From: Microcella alkalica
Lineage (GTDB): Bacteria > Actinomycetota > Actinomycetes > Actinomycetales > Microbacteriaceae
Assembly: GCF_014595885.1 (NCBI RefSeq)
Contig: NZ_JABUKC010000002.1
Span: 372,001-436,000 of the forward strand
Direction of reading: 5' to 3'
DNA length: 64,000 nt
The position numbers and the translations under genes were made by a program. The first letter of the stretch is position 1; each line of letters opens with the position of its first letter. The notes under the pieces are model-generated. The model saw only the letters and a list, made by a program, of their open reading frames with translations, was not told where the DNA came from and did not search any database. Of this stretch, positions 46,340 to 56,429 are shown piece by piece.

Positions 46340-46567
46340 ATGAACAAGCTCGTCTGGCTCGTCGCGGGCGTCGCGATCGGCTTCGTCGCAGCCCGCCAGG
46401 TCGAGAAGTCTCCCGAGGCGCGTCAGTTCCTCGACGAGGTCGACGCGAAGGCGCGCGAGTTCGGCGAGGCCGTCATCGACGGGTACCGGCAGCGCGAGGC
46501 CGAGCTGCGCGCGGCCGTCGCCGAGGCGGAGGCGACCATCGCCGACCTGCAGGAGCGCCGCGCCTAG
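46340..46567 (+). CDS. Small membrane-anchored coiled-coil protein
   Basis: A 75-residue protein: one N-terminal membrane segment (KLVWLVAGVAIGFVAARQV) and then a charged helix of about 50 residues with repeated Ala, Glu and Arg (REAELRAAVAEAEATIADLQ), probably a coiled coil. GAGGAG stands just before the ATG at 46340, and a TAAGGT box lies upstream, so expression looks real. It lies between rpsD and alaS. I know no function; small proteins of this type recur at this place in related genomes as far as I recall. Confidence 0.8.
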   Translation: MNKLVWLVAGVAIGFVAARQVEKSPEARQFLDEVDAKAREFGEAVIDGYRQREAELRAAVAEAEATIADLQERRA

Positions 46568-46698
46568 CGCGCGCCGAGCATCCGCCGCCCCGATCGCGTC
46601 GGCCGCGATCGCCCGCACCGCCCCGCACAGCCGCCACCGCACGCCCCGACGCCTCGCGCGACCGCGACGCGACCGAACGATCACAGGACCCAACGCAC

Positions 46699-49356
46699 AT
46701 GCAGACCGCCGACATCCAGCGCCGCTGGCTCGACTACTTCGGAACCCGCGGCCACACGGTCGTCCCCTCCGCCTCGCTCGTGAGCGACGACCCGACGCTG
46801 CTGTTCACGGTCGCCGGCATGGTGCCGTTCGTGCCCTACCTCACGGGCGTCGTGCCCGCGCCTTACCCGCGCGCGACGAGCGTGCAGAAGTGCATCCGCA
46901 CCAACGACATCGAGGAGGTCGGCAAGACCCCTCGGCACGGCACGTTCTTCCAGATGAACGGCAACTTCTCGTTCGGCGACTACTTCAAGGAGGGGGCGAT
47001 CTCCTACGCGTGGGAGCTGCTCACCACCTCGCAGAGCGACGGCGGGCTCGGCTTCCAGGAGAAGGACCTCTGGGTCACCGTCTACAAGGACGACGACGAG
47101 GCGATCACGCTGTGGAAGAAGATCGCCGGGCTGCCCGACGATCGCATCCAGCGGCTCGACATGGACACCAACTACTGGTCGACCGGCCAGCCCGGCCCCG
47201 CGGGCCCCTGCTCGGAGATCTTCTTCGACCGCGGCCCCGCCTATGGCGTCGACGGCGGCCCGGCGACCGACGACGACCGCTACGTCGAGATATGGAACCT
47301 CGTGTTCATGCAGTACCTCCGCGGCGAGGGCACCGGCAAGAACGACTTCGAGATCCTCGGCGAGCTGCCGAACAAGAACATCGACACCGGCATGGGTATG
47401 GAGCGCGTCGCGTTCCTGCTGCAGGGCGTCGAGAACATGTACGAGATCGACCAGGTGCGGCCCGTGCTCGACGCCGCCGCCGAGCTCTCGGGCCGCCGCT
47501 ACGGCGCCGACCCCGGCGACGACGTGCGGATGCGCGTCATCGCCGATCACGTGCGCTCAAGCCTCATGCTCATGACCGACGGCGTGGCGCCCGGCAACGA
47601 GGGGCGGGGCTACATCCTGCGTCGCCTGCTGCGGCGCAGCATCCGCTCGATGCGTCTGCTGGGGGTGGATGCCCCCACCTTCGACGTGCTGTTCGCCGCG
47701 TCACGCGACGCCATGTCGGCGGCCTACCCGGAGGTCGCGCAGCACTACGACCGGGTCTCGCGGCTTGCGCTCGGCGAGGAGGAGACCTTCCTGCGCACGC
47801 TCGCGGCCGGCACGAGCATCCTCGACCTCGCCGTGGCGGAGGCGAAGACGGCCGGCACGACCGCGCTGCCCGGCGACACGGTCTTCCAGCTGCACGACAC
47901 CTTCGGATTCCCGCTCGACCTCACCCTGGAGATGGCGGAGGAGAACGGCCTCACCGTCGACCGCGACGCCTTCGACCGGCTCATGGCCGAGCAGCGGGCC
48001 CGCGCGAAGGCCGACGCCAAGTCGAAGAAGGGCGCCCTGGCGGATTTGAGCGTCTACGGCGAGTTCCGCGCAGCGGGCGAGACCGAGTTCCTCGGCTACG
48101 ACCGCCTCGACACCGAGACCACGGTGCTCGGCATCATCGTCGACGGCCGCAGCGTGCCGGCGGCGAGCGCGGGCGACATCGCCGAGATCATCCTCGCCGA
48201 GACGACCCTCTACGCCGAGTCGGGCGGTCAGGACTCCGACGAGGGCGCGATCGTCGGCAACGGCTTCGATCTCGAGGTGCTCGACGTGCAGAAGCCCGTG
48301 AAGGGCCTCATCAGCCACACGGTGCAGGTGCGCGCCGGCGAGGTGCACGTCGGTGCGACCGCGCAGACGCAGGTCGACCCCGTGTGGCGCCGGTCGGCGG
48401 CGCAGGCGCACTCGGCGACCCACGTCATCCACGCCGCCCTGCGGCAGACGCTCGGTCACGACGCCCACCAGTCGGGCTCGTACAACAAGGCCGGCTACAT
48501 GCGCCTGGACTTCAGCTGGAACCAGGCGCTGAGCGCGGCGACCCGCAGCGAGATCGAGGAGATCAGCAACATCGCTGTGCGCGACAATCTGCCGGTCACC
48601 ACGCGCGTCATGGGCCTCGACGAGGCGAAGTCGCTCGGCGCGATGGCGCTGTTCGGCGAGAAGTACGGCGACACCGTGCGCGTCGTCGACATCGGCGGCC
48701 CGTGGTCGCGCGAGCTGTGCGCCGGCACCCACGTCAGCTCGAGCGCCGAGATCGGCATGATCAGCCTCGTGAGCGAGTCGAGCGTGGGCTCGACCAACCG
48801 TCGCGTCGAGGCGCTCGTCGGCCTCGAGGCGTTCCGCGAGTTCGCGACCGAGCGCGCCCTCGTGCAGCAGCTCACGAGCACGCTCAAGACGCCCCGCGAG
48901 CAGCTCGCCGACCGCATCGCCGACCTCAGCGCGCAGCTCAAGGCCGCCGAGAAGAAGATCGCGCAGTTCGAGGCGAGCCGCCTCAGCGAGCGCGTGCCGA
49001 CGCTCGTGCAGGCCGCGAGCCCCATCGGCGCGTTCACAGTGGTCGCCGAGCACCTCGGCGCGCTCGGCTCGGCCGACGACGTGCGCACCCTCGCCACGAG
49101 CGTGCGCGAGCGTCTCGCGGCGCAGGCCGCGGTCGTCGTGCTCGCGGCGGAGGTCGGCGGCAAGGCGACCGTCATCGTCGCCACGACGCCCGCCGCACGC
49201 GAGGTTGGTGCGAAGGCCGGAGCGCTCGCCCGCACCGCCTCCGCGGTGCTCGGCGGAGGCGGCGGCGGCAAGGACGACCTCGCGCAGGGCGGCGGCAGCG
49301 ACCCCGCGGCGATCCCCGCCGCGCTCGAGGCCGTGCTCGCGCAGCTGCGCGGCTGA
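46699..49356 (+). CDS. alaS: Alanine--tRNA ligase
   Basis: Charges tRNA-Ala. The 885 residues carry the class II catalytic core (CIRTNDIEEVGKTPRHGTFF, GNFSFGDYFKEGAI), the tRNA-recognition domain, the editing domain with HSATHVIHAAL and CAGTHVSSSAEIG (HxxxH and CxxxH zinc site), and the C-terminal C-Ala domain with a Gly-rich stretch (GGGGGGKDDLAQGGGSD). Length normal. It leads the alaS-ruvX-mltG-aro run; ruvX starts two bases after its stop. Confidence 0.97.
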   Translation: MQTADIQRRWLDYFGTRGHTVVPSASLVSDDPTLLFTVAGMVPFVPYLTGVVPAPYPRATSVQKCIRTNDIEEVGKTPRHGTFFQMNGNFSFGDYFKEGAISYAWELLTTSQSDGGLGFQEKDLWVTVYKDDDEAITLWKKIAGLPDDRIQRLDMDTNYWSTGQPGPAGPCSEIFFDRGPAYGVDGGPATDDDRYVEIWNLVFMQYLRGEGTGKNDFEILGELPNKNIDTGMGMERVAFLLQGVENMYEIDQVRPVLDAAAELSGRRYGADPGDDVRMRVIADHVRSSLMLMTDGVAPGNEGRGYILRRLLRRSIRSMRLLGVDAPTFDVLFAASRDAMSAAYPEVAQHYDRVSRLALGEEETFLRTLAAGTSILDLAVAEAKTAGTTALPGDTVFQLHDTFGFPLDLTLEMAEENGLTVDRDAFDRLMAEQRARAKADAKSKKGALADLSVYGEFRAAGETEFLGYDRLDTETTVLGIIVDGRSVPAASAGDIAEIILAETTLYAESGGQDSDEGAIVGNGFDLEVLDVQKPVKGLISHTVQVRAGEVHVGATAQTQVDPVWRRSAAQAHSATHVIHAALRQTLGHDAHQSGSYNKAGYMRLDFSWNQALSAATRSEIEEISNIAVRDNLPVTTRVMGLDEAKSLGAMALFGEKYGDTVRVVDIGGPWSRELCAGTHVSSSAEIGMISLVSESSVGSTNRRVEALVGLEAFREFATERALVQQLTSTLKTPREQLADRIADLSAQLKAAEKKIAQFEASRLSERVPTLVQAASPIGAFTVVAEHLGALGSADDVRTLATSVRERLAAQAAVVVLAAEVGGKATVIVATTPAAREVGAKAGALARTASAVLGGGGGGKDDLAQGGGSDPAAIPAALEAVLAQLRG

Positions 49357-49358
49357 GC

Positions 49359-49832
49359 ATGCGCACGGGGGTGCGCCTCGGCGTCGACGTGGGCCGCGCG
49401 CGCGTCGGCGTCGCGCGCTGCGACCGGCACGGCCTGCTCGCGACACCGGTCGAGACGCTGCCGCGCTCGGGCGACGTCGTCGGGAGCATCCGCCGCCTCG
49501 TCGACGAGCTCGAGGCGATCGAGGTCGTCGTCGGTCTGCCCCTGTCGCTGAGCGGCGCCGACACAGCCTCGACGCAGGATTCGCGCGACGTCGCCCTCGA
49601 GCTCGCCCGCGCGCTGCCCGGCGTGCCCGTGCGGCTCGTCGACGAGCGACTCACGACGGTCACGGCCTCGCGCGCCCTTCGCGCGGCGGGCCGCACCGCG
49701 AAGAACTCGCGAACCGTGGTCGACCAGGTGGCCGCTGTTATCCTGCTCCAGCACGCCCTCGACCACGAGAAGGCGCGGGGCGAGGCGCCCGGCGTCGTCG
49801 TGGACGCCGACGGAGGACCCCCCGCACCGTGA
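49359..49832 (+). CDS. ruvX: Putative Holliday junction resolvase / pre-16S rRNA nuclease (RuvX/YqgF)
   Basis: A 157-residue RNase H-fold nuclease. First motif LGVDVGRARVGVARCD (catalytic Asp), middle motif EVVVGLPLSLSGADT, and VRLVDERLTTVTASRAL. E. coli YqgF trims the 5' end of 16S rRNA and M. tuberculosis RuvX resolves junctions, so both roles are possible. It lies between alaS and mltG, the usual order in actinobacteria; its stop overlaps the mltG GTG as GTGA. Confidence 0.93.
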   Translation: MRTGVRLGVDVGRARVGVARCDRHGLLATPVETLPRSGDVVGSIRRLVDELEAIEVVVGLPLSLSGADTASTQDSRDVALELARALPGVPVRLVDERLTTVTASRALRAAGRTAKNSRTVVDQVAAVILLQHALDHEKARGEAPGVVVDADGGPPAP

Positions 49833-51052
49833 CGAGCAACGACGACGACACCTGGGCCGAGATCTTCGCCACGCAGCCCGAGCAGCGCCGACCTGAGGCG
49901 GCGGCGGACGCCGTGGCCGCAGCGTCGACGCGCCGCAGCCGTCGGGAGGGCTTCGACCGCCCCGTGCGCCGCCGATCGGGGCGCGGCGCCGTCGTCGCGG
50001 GCGTGCTCGCCCTGCTGCTCGGCCTCGGCGGGCTCGGCGTGTGGCTTGCGTGGTCGAACTTCGAGCCGCAGATCCGCGAGCTGCTGGGCATCGAGCTGCC
50101 GAACGACTACGAGGGCGACGGCAACGGGCAGGAGGTGCTCGTCACGATCGTGCCCGGCGACATCGGCGAGGACGTCGCGCTGACCCTGCAGCAGTCCGGC
50201 GTCACCATGAGCTTCAGCGCGTTCTACGACCTGCTGCTCGCCGACTCGTCGATCAGCTTCCAGCCGGGCACCTACTCCCTGCAGGGCGAGATGTCGGCGC
50301 AGGCAGCCCTCGACGCGCTGCTCGACCCCGCCAACCGCGTCGAGAACCGCGTCACCATTCCCGAGGGCACCGTGCTGCCCGAGACGCTCGAGCTGCTCGC
50401 GCTCGGCACGGGGCTGCCGATCGAGGACTTCCAGGCCGCGATCGCCGACCCGACCCGGTTCGGCGTGCCCGCCGACGCGCCCTCGATCGAGGGCTACCTG
50501 TTCCCCGCCACCTACACGTTCGATCCCGGCGTGACGGCCGAGCAGGTCATCGAGCGCCTCGCGAGCGAGATGACCGCCCGTCTCGACGCGCTCGGCATCC
50601 CGGCCGAGGATCGCTACCGCGTGCTGACGCTCGCCTCGGTCGTGCAGCGCGAGGCCGGCAGCGACCTCGAGGACTTCGGTCGCGTCGCGCGCGTGTTCAC
50701 CAACCGCATCGACGAGGGGATGCTCCTGCAGAGCGACGCGACCGTGCACTACGGCACGCAGGACTTCGACTCGGTCTTCACGACCGACGCCGAGCGCGCC
50801 GACGCGTCGAACCCCTACAACACCTACGCGAACCCCGGTCTGCCGATCGGCCCGATCGGCGCCCCCGGCGACGCCGCGCTCGAGGCCGCTGCCGCGCCGC
50901 CGGAGGGGGAGTGGCTCTACTTCGTGACGGTGAACCTCGCCACCGGTGAGACGGTGTTCTCCGAGACGCTCGCGCAGCACGAGGCCGCCGTGCGGCAGCT
51001 GCAGGAGTGGTGCAACGCCTCGGAGGAGAACCGCACGGTGTACTGCGACTAG
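49829..51052 (+). CDS. mltG: Endolytic transglycosylase MltG
   Basis: Membrane-bound enzyme that cuts nascent peptidoglycan strands and sets glycan length. The 407 residues have a cytoplasmic N-terminus rich in Arg/Ala, one membrane segment (GAVVAGVLALLLGLGGLGVW), a LysM-like region (VTIPEGTVLPETLELLA) and the YceG catalytic domain with GYLFPATYTF and NPYNTYANPGLPIGPIG. The active-site segment reads LASVVQREAGS: the first Glu of the V-E-K-E motif of E. coli is Gln, the second Glu is kept. GTG start inside the ruvX stop. Confidence 0.94.
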   Translation: MTSNDDDTWAEIFATQPEQRRPEAAADAVAAASTRRSRREGFDRPVRRRSGRGAVVAGVLALLLGLGGLGVWLAWSNFEPQIRELLGIELPNDYEGDGNGQEVLVTIVPGDIGEDVALTLQQSGVTMSFSAFYDLLLADSSISFQPGTYSLQGEMSAQAALDALLDPANRVENRVTIPEGTVLPETLELLALGTGLPIEDFQAAIADPTRFGVPADAPSIEGYLFPATYTFDPGVTAEQVIERLASEMTARLDALGIPAEDRYRVLTLASVVQREAGSDLEDFGRVARVFTNRIDEGMLLQSDATVHYGTQDFDSVFTTDAERADASNPYNTYANPGLPIGPIGAPGDAALEAAAAPPEGEWLYFVTVNLATGETVFSETLAQHEAAVRQLQEWCNASEENRTVYCD

Positions 51053-51056
51053 CGGC

Positions 51057-51890
51057 ATGAGCATCCGCCGCCTCGCCGTCGTCGGCTCGCCTATCGCGCA
51101 CTCGCTCTCGCCTGCCCTGCACGCCGCCGCCTACGCCGCGCTCGGGCTCGACTGGCAGTACGACCGCCACGAGGTGCGCGAGCACGAGTTGCGCGGCTTC
51201 GTCGACGGCCTCGACCGGTCGTGGCGCGGGCTCTCGGCGACGATGCCGCTCAAGGAGGAGCTGCGTCGCCTCGCCGACGAGGAGGACCGCACCGTCGCGC
51301 TCACCGGCGCCGCCAACACCCTGCTGCTCGCCGACGACGGCCGTCGCATCGTGCGCAACACCGACGTCGCGGGCGTCGAGCGGGCCCTGCGCGACGCCGG
51401 GCTGGGGTCGGCCGAACACGCCGTCATCGCGGGCGCCGGCGCGACCGCGCGCTCGGTGCTCGTCGCCCTCGACGCCTTCGGCCTGCGCTCGGTGACGGTC
51501 GCGGTGCGCGACTCCGCCCGCGCCGGCACCCTCGTCGCCCTCGCCGACGAGCTGCTGCTCGAGGTCGACCTCGTCGCGCTCAGCGACCTCGCGCACGTCG
51601 CCGACGGCGCCGACGTCGTCGCCTGGACCCTGCCGAACGGCGTCGAACTGGCGGGCGAGTTGCCGATGGATGCTCGGCGCGAGGCCGTCGCCCTCGATGT
51701 GACCTACCACCCGTGGCCGGGCCCGCTTGCCGCGCAGTGGCTCGCCGTCGGCGGCCGCGTCGCCTCCGGCAGGGACATGCTGCTGCACCAGGCGGTGCGC
51801 CAGGTGCGGTTCTTCGTCTCGGGTCAGACCGAGCATCCGCTGCCCCGCGAAGCGGAGGTCGAGGCCGCCATGGCGGCCGCCCTCGCGTGA
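51057..51890 (+). CDS. aroE: Shikimate dehydrogenase
   Basis: Reduces 3-dehydroshikimate to shikimate. The 277 residues begin [19 protein letters not shown] (substrate-binding SxS site), then [10 protein letters not shown] with the catalytic Lys, NTDVAGV with the Asp, and the nucleotide-binding [15 protein letters not shown]. The GAGATARS loop fits the family but the NADPH-specific Arg pattern is not obvious, so the cofactor is not certain; a quinate-type paralogue is less likely beside aroC-K-B. ATG at 51057, four bases after mltG. Confidence 0.92.
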   Translation: MSIRRLAVVGSPIAHSLSPALHAAAYAALGLDWQYDRHEVREHELRGFVDGLDRSWRGLSATMPLKEELRRLADEEDRTVALTGAANTLLLADDGRRIVRNTDVAGVERALRDAGLGSAEHAVIAGAGATARSVLVALDAFGLRSVTVAVRDSARAGTLVALADELLLEVDLVALSDLAHVADGADVVAWTLPNGVELAGELPMDARREAVALDVTYHPWPGPLAAQWLAVGGRVASGRDMLLHQAVRQVRFFVSGQTEHPLPREAEVEAAMAAALA

Positions 51891-51925
51891 CGGACGTGCC
51901 CCCGCGCGCGTGGGAGGATGGAGCA

Positions 51926-53128
51926 ATGCTGCGCTGGTTGACCGCCGGAGAATCCCACGGCCCCGAGCTCATAGCCGTCATCGAGGGCCTCCCGGCCGAC
52001 GTGCCCATCACCCGCGAGGCGATCCAGGCCGATCTGCAGCGCCGCAAGCTCGGCTACGGCCGCGGCGCCCGCATGAAGTTCGAGCAGGACGAGCTCTCGA
52101 TCTCGGGCGGCGTGCGGCACGGCCGCACGATGGGCAGTCCCGTCGCGCTGCGCATCGGCAACACCGAGTGGCCCAAGTGGACCACCGTCATGAGCGCCGA
52201 CCCGGTCGACCCCGCCGAGCTCTCCGGCGGCCGCGGCGCGCCGCTCACGCGGCCGCGACCCGGCCACGCCGACCTCGTCGGCATGCAGAAGTACGGCTTC
52301 GACGAGGCGCGCCCCGTGCTCGAGCGGGCGAGCGCGCGCGAGACGGCAGCGCGCGTGGCGCTCGGCGCCGTGGCTCGCGCCTTCCTCGGCGAGCTCGGCA
52401 TCCGCCTGGTGAGCCACACCCTGTCGATCGGCCCCGTGCGCGTGCCCGACGACGCCCCGCTGCCGCTGCCGACCGACGTCGATCGGCTCGACGCCGACCC
52501 GCTGCGGTGCCTGCACCCCGAGACGAGCGAGCGCATGGTCGCTGAGGTCGACGACGCGCACAAGTCGGGCGACACGCTCGGCGGCGTGGTCGAGGTGCTC
52601 GCCTACGGCGTGCCGCCGGGGCTCGGCTCGTACGTGCACTGGGATCGCCGGCTCGACGCGAAGCTCGCCGCCGCGCTCATGGGCATCCAGGCCATCAAGG
52701 GCGTCGAGGTCGGCGACGGCTTCGAGACCACGAGGCGCCGCGGCTCGGCCGCGCACGACGAGCTCGTCGTCGACGACGGCCTCATCGAGCGCGTGAGCGA
52801 CCGCGCGGGCGGCACCGAGGGTGGCATGTCGACCGGCACCGTGCTGCGCGTGCGCGCCGGCATGAAGCCCATCGCGACCGTGCCGCACGCGCTGCGCACG
52901 ATCGATGTCGCGACGGGCGACGCGGCCCCCGCCCACCACCAGCGCTCCGACGTCTGCGCCGTGCCCGCCGCGGGCGTCGTCGCCGAGGCCATGGTGGCGC
53001 TCGTGCTCGCCGAGGCGGTGCTCGAGAAGTTCGGCGGCGACTCGGTGGCCGAGACCCGCCGCAACCTCGAGGGCTACCTCGCGGCGATGCCCGCGAGCCT
53101 CGCGACCGCCGTCACGACCGGTGACTGA
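51926..53128 (+). CDS. aroC: Chorismate synthase
   Basis: Last step of the shikimate pathway, needing reduced FMN. The 400 residues start [20 protein letters not shown], with GESHG signature 1, then [17 protein letters not shown] and the actinobacterial [20 protein letters not shown]. His residues of the active site are in GESHGPE and [16 protein letters not shown] lies before the ATG at 51926. The next gene, aroK, starts eight bases before its stop. Confidence 0.97.
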   Translation: MLRWLTAGESHGPELIAVIEGLPADVPITREAIQADLQRRKLGYGRGARMKFEQDELSISGGVRHGRTMGSPVALRIGNTEWPKWTTVMSADPVDPAELSGGRGAPLTRPRPGHADLVGMQKYGFDEARPVLERASARETAARVALGAVARAFLGELGIRLVSHTLSIGPVRVPDDAPLPLPTDVDRLDADPLRCLHPETSERMVAEVDDAHKSGDTLGGVVEVLAYGVPPGLGSYVHWDRRLDAKLAAALMGIQAIKGVEVGDGFETTRRRGSAAHDELVVDDGLIERVSDRAGGTEGGMSTGTVLRVRAGMKPIATVPHALRTIDVATGDAAPAHHQRSDVCAVPAAGVVAEAMVALVLAEAVLEKFGGDSVAETRRNLEGYLAAMPASLATAVTTGD

Positions 53129-53654
53129 GGCGGCGGCCGGCCACCCCGCCGTCGTGCTCATCGGCCCGCCCGCGGCGGGCAAATCGCGCGTCGGCAAGCG
53201 CGTGGCGCGCATCCTCGGGCTGCCCGTCATCGACACCGACGCGGTCGTCGCCGCCGAGCACGGCCCCATCCCCGAGATCTTCGCCGCGCACGGCGAGGCG
53301 CACTTCCGCGCCCTCGAGCGCGCCGCCGTCGCCGAGGCGCTCGAGCGACAGGCTGTGGTCTCGCTCGGCGGGGGAGCCGTGCTCGATGCCGAGACGCAGG
53401 CGCAGCTCGAGGGCCTGCCCGTCGTGCTGCTGAGCGCGACCCCCGAGGCCGTCGCGGCGCGGCTCGCGAAGGGCTCGCGCCCCCTCAGCCAGAGCATCGA
53501 GGCCTGGAGCGCGCTCGTCGAGCAGCGCCGCCCGATCTACGAGCGCCTCGCCGCGGCGACGTGGGAGACCTCGACCCGACCCATCGACCGCATCGCGGAG
53601 GAGATCGCCGCGTGGGCGAGCGCCCGCGGCACCGCAGCAGGAGGATCAGCATGA
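53121..53654 (+). CDS. aroK: Shikimate kinase
   Basis: Phosphorylates shikimate at the 3-OH. The 177 residues show Walker [14 protein letters not shown] (about 14-26), DTD in [14 protein letters not shown] (shikimate binding), the Arg in [10 protein letters not shown], the GGGAV loop in [10 protein letters not shown], and the lid Arg in GSRPLSQS. The GTG start at 53121 overlaps aroC by eight bases and the stop overlaps aroB as ATGA. Length normal. Confidence 0.95.
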   Translation: MTEAAAGHPAVVLIGPPAAGKSRVGKRVARILGLPVIDTDAVVAAEHGPIPEIFAAHGEAHFRALERAAVAEALERQAVVSLGGGAVLDAETQAQLEGLPVVLLSATPEAVAARLAKGSRPLSQSIEAWSALVEQRRPIYERLAAATWETSTRPIDRIAEEIAAWASARGTAAGGSA

Positions 53655-54736
53655 GCGACACCGATGCGCCCACGACCATCGAGGTCACGGGCGCCGACCC
53701 GTACACAATCACGGTCGGTCGCGGCCTGCTGTCGTCGCTCGAGGCGCAGCTGCCGCCCGCCGCCGCCAAGCTGCTCGTCGTGCACGCGCCGCCGCTCGCG
53801 GCCGCCGCCGAGCGCCTGCGCGAGCAGCTCGCCGGTCGCGTCGAGGTGCTCATCGCCGAGGTGCCGGACGCCGAGGGCGCCAAGCGCGTCGAGGTCGCCG
53901 CCTTCCTGTGGCAGATCATGGGCCAGACCGATTTCACGAGAACGGATGCCGTGCTCGGGCTCGGCGGCGGTGCGACCACCGACCTCGCCGGGTTCGTGGC
54001 CGCCACGTGGCTGCGCGGTGTGCCGGTCATCCAGGTGCCCACGACCGTGCTCGGCATGGTCGACGCGGCGGTCGGCGGCAAGACCGGCATCAACACCGCC
54101 GAGGGCAAGAACCTCGTCGGAGCCTTCTGGGCCCCGCGCGCGGTCGTGGTCGACCTCGACCTCCTCGAGGGGCTGCCGACGAACGAGATCCTCGCCGGGT
54201 TCGCCGAGATCGTGAAGGCCGGGTTCATCGCCGACCCGGTGATCCTCGACCTGCTCGAGGCCGACGTGACTGCCGCGACCGACCCCGCGACACCCGTGTT
54301 CCGTGAGCTGGTCGAGCGCAGCATCCGCGTCAAGGCCGCCGTCGTCAGCGACGACTTCACCGAGCAGGGCCAGCGCGAGATCCTCAACTACGGCCACACG
54401 CTGGGGCACGCGATCGAGCACGCCGAGCGCTACCGCTGGCGGCACGGTGCCGCGATCGCGATCGGCATGGTGTTCGCCGCCGAGCTCTCGCACCTCGCCG
54501 GCTCGCTGCCGTCCGAGGCGGTCGACCGCACCCGGCGCATCCTCGCCTCGCTCACGCTGCCGACGAGCTACCCGCTCGGGCGCTGGAAGACGCTGCTCGC
54601 GACCATGCAGCGCGACAAGAAGGCGCGCGCGGGCATGCTGCGCTTCATCATCCTCGACGACATCGGGCGCCCCCGGGTGCTCAACGGCACCGACGAGTCG
54701 ATGCTCTTCGCCGCCTACCAGGAGGTGGGGGAGTGA
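53651..54736 (+). CDS. aroB: 3-dehydroquinate synthase
   Basis: Converts DAHP to 3-dehydroquinate using NAD and a divalent metal. The 361 residues contain [37 protein letters not shown], and the metal ligands Glu in GFAEIVKAG and His in [12 protein letters not shown] and [14 protein letters not shown] overlaps the aroK stop. Ends 49 bases before aroQ, which has its own promoter. Confidence 0.97.
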   Translation: MSDTDAPTTIEVTGADPYTITVGRGLLSSLEAQLPPAAAKLLVVHAPPLAAAAERLREQLAGRVEVLIAEVPDAEGAKRVEVAAFLWQIMGQTDFTRTDAVLGLGGGATTDLAGFVAATWLRGVPVIQVPTTVLGMVDAAVGGKTGINTAEGKNLVGAFWAPRAVVVDLDLLEGLPTNEILAGFAEIVKAGFIADPVILDLLEADVTAATDPATPVFRELVERSIRVKAAVVSDDFTEQGQREILNYGHTLGHAIEHAERYRWRHGAAIAIGMVFAAELSHLAGSLPSEAVDRTRRILASLTLPTSYPLGRWKTLLATMQRDKKARAGMLRFIILDDIGRPRVLNGTDESMLFAAYQEVGE

Positions 54737-54773
54737 CCGCCGGCGCCTGCCAGACTCGACGCACTCGCGTCGC

Positions 54774-54779
54774 TACAGT
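54774..54779 (+). promoter_or_regulatory. -10 box of aroQ, probable leaderless transcript
   Basis: TACAGT is followed by six bases and the ATG at 54786. Confidence 0.55.
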
Positions 54780-54785
54780 GAGCGC

Positions 54786-55244
54786 ATGACCGCCGCCGGC
54801 TCCGCCCCCGCCCGCGTGCTCGTGCTCAACGGGCCGAACCTCAACCGGCTCGGCACACGCGAGCCCGACGTCTACGGCACCGGCACGCTCGACGACCTGC
54901 GCGCCGAGCTCGAGGGCGCCGCACCCGAGGGGACGACGCTGGAGCTGCGGCAGACCAACGACGAGGCCGAGCTCATCGGGTGGCTGCACGAGGCGGTCGA
55001 CGCGGGCGCCGCGGTGATCCTCAACCCGGCGGCGTTCACGCACTACTCCTACGCGCTGCGCGACGCCGCGGCCCTCGTGACGAAGGCGGGCCTGCCGCTC
55101 ATCGAGGTGCACCTGTCGAACCCGCACGCGCGCGAGGAGTTCCGGCACACGAGCGTCATCTCGGCCGTCGCGACGGGCGTCATCGCGGGCTTCGGCTTCG
55201 GCTCGTACCGCCTCGCGCTCGCGCGCATCACGGGCGCCCTGTAG
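54786..55244 (+). CDS. aroQ: 3-dehydroquinate dehydratase, type II
   Basis: Dehydrates 3-dehydroquinate to 3-dehydroshikimate. The 152-residue protein has the type II signature [21 protein letters not shown] with the flexible lid, and the catalytic [15 protein letters not shown] and [17 protein letters not shown]. Length and fold are those of the dodecameric enzyme. It has its own -10 box, so the shikimate genes form two transcription units. No ribosome-binding site is visible before the ATG. Confidence 0.96.
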   Translation: MTAAGSAPARVLVLNGPNLNRLGTREPDVYGTGTLDDLRAELEGAAPEGTTLELRQTNDEAELIGWLHEAVDAGAAVILNPAAFTHYSYALRDAAALVTKAGLPLIEVHLSNPHAREEFRHTSVISAVATGVIAGFGFGSYRLALARITGAL

Positions 55245-55252
55245 CCCTCCAC

Positions 55253-55283
55253 TAGACTTCCTCGTCGGCGTGCACCCACGCCG
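55253..55283 (+). promoter_or_regulatory. Promoter and leader hairpin of efp-nusB
   Basis: TAGACT (55253-55258) is a good -10 and is followed by a hairpin, CGGCGTG-CACC-CACGCCG (55266-55283), inside the predicted leader, about 60 bases before the efp start. The hairpin may stabilise or regulate the leader. Confidence 0.5.
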
Positions 55284-55315
55284 AGCCTTCGCACGGAAAC
55301 GGAACCCCCACACCC

Positions 55316-55879
55316 ATGGCGACCACCAACGACATCAAGAACGGCAGCGTGCTCTCGATCGACGGGCAGCTCTGGAACGTCATCGAGTTCCAGCACGTCA
55401 AGCCGGGCAAGGGCGGTGCCTTCGTGCGCACCAAGCTCAAGAACGTCACGAGCGGCAAGGTCGTCGACCGCACGTTCAACGCCGGCACCAAGATCGACTT
55501 CGCCACCGTCGACCGCCGCGACTACCAGTACCTGTACCAGGATGGCGACGGCTTCGTCTTCATGGATCTCAGCGACTACGACCAGGTCACCGTGCCGAGC
55601 GAGACCGTCGGCGATGCCAAGAACTTCATGCTCGAGAACCAGAACGTGACGATCGCCATGCACGAGGGCGTCGCGCTCTACCTCGACTTGCCTGCCTCGG
55701 TCGTGCTCGAGGTCACCTACACCGAGCCGGGCCTGCAGGGCGACCGCTCGACGGGCGGCACGAAGCCCGCGACGGTCGAGACCGGCTACGAGATCCAGGT
55801 GCCGCTCTTCCTCGAGACGGGCACGAAGGTCAAGGTCGACACCCGCACGGGCGACTACCTCGGTCGCGTCACCGAGTAG
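55316..55879 (+). CDS. efp: Elongation factor P
   Basis: Relieves ribosomes stalled at consecutive prolines. The 187 residues have the three beta-barrel domains of bacterial EF-P. The tip loop reads KPGKGGAF with the conserved Lys that some bacteria modify; the window shows no modification enzymes (epmA/epmB). Start ATG at 55316. NusB starts at the base after its stop, so the two are coupled. Confidence 0.96.
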   Translation: MATTNDIKNGSVLSIDGQLWNVIEFQHVKPGKGGAFVRTKLKNVTSGKVVDRTFNAGTKIDFATVDRRDYQYLYQDGDGFVFMDLSDYDQVTVPSETVGDAKNFMLENQNVTIAMHEGVALYLDLPASVVLEVTYTEPGLQGDRSTGGTKPATVETGYEIQVPLFLETGTKVKVDTRTGDYLGRVTE

Positions 55880-56302
55880 GTGGGCGCCCGCAGCAAGGCC
55901 CGCAAGCGGGCCCTGGACATGCTCTACATCGCCGACGTGCGCCAGGCGCCGCTCGACGAGGTGCTGCGCGAGGAGGCCGACCGTGCCGCGGCGCAGCCGC
56001 AGCGCTCGTCGAGCTGGCCCTACGCCGAGGAGATCGTGCGGGGCGTCATCGAGAACGGCTCCGCGATCGACCGGCTGATCGAGGAGCACGCCGTCGGCTG
56101 GACCCTCGCGCGCATGCCCGCCGTCGACCGGGCGATCCTGCGCGTCGCGACGTGGGAGCTCGTGCACAATGCCGAGGTGCCCGACGCCGTCGCGATCGCC
56201 GAGGCGGTCGAGTTCGCGACGGTGCTGTCGACCGACGACTCGTCGAGCTTCGTCAACGGCGTGCTCGGGGCGATCGCGCAGAGCCTGCACCGCGCGAGCT
56301 GA
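55880..56302 (+). CDS. nusB: Transcription antitermination protein NusB
   Basis: Helps antitermination of rRNA operons with NusE (S10). The 140-residue all-helical protein starts with GARSKARKRALDMLYIADVR and has the C-terminal core SSFVNGVLGAIAQ. GTG at 55880 directly abuts the efp stop. Downstream the next shared gene in many related genomes is pyrR; here an ABC transporter lies between. Confidence 0.95.
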   Translation: MGARSKARKRALDMLYIADVRQAPLDEVLREEADRAAAQPQRSSSWPYAEEIVRGVIENGSAIDRLIEEHAVGWTLARMPAVDRAILRVATWELVHNAEVPDAVAIAEAVEFATVLSTDDSSSFVNGVLGAIAQSLHRAS

Positions 56303-56329
56303 GGCCGCGCGGTCGGCTCGCGCCGAGCA

Positions 56330-56349
56330 TCCGTCATCATCGTGACGGA
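56330..56349. repeat. Hairpin after nusB
   Basis: TCCGTCA and TGACGGA form a perfect 7-bp stem around TCATCG, 28 bases after the nusB stop. It could be a terminator or a site upstream of the ABC genes. Confidence 0.45.
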
Positions 56350-56417
56350 GTGTGACGCTGTGTTTCACTGCGTTGCGTCGCGTTGCGCCGAGATTTCGGG
56401 CGGATGCTCCGCGCTCG

Positions 56418-56423
56418 TACCGT
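56418..56423 (+). promoter_or_regulatory. -10 box of the ABC transporter operon, probable leaderless transcript
   Basis: TACCGT is followed by six bases and the ATG at 56430. Confidence 0.5.
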
Positions 56424-56429
56424 CGGAGC

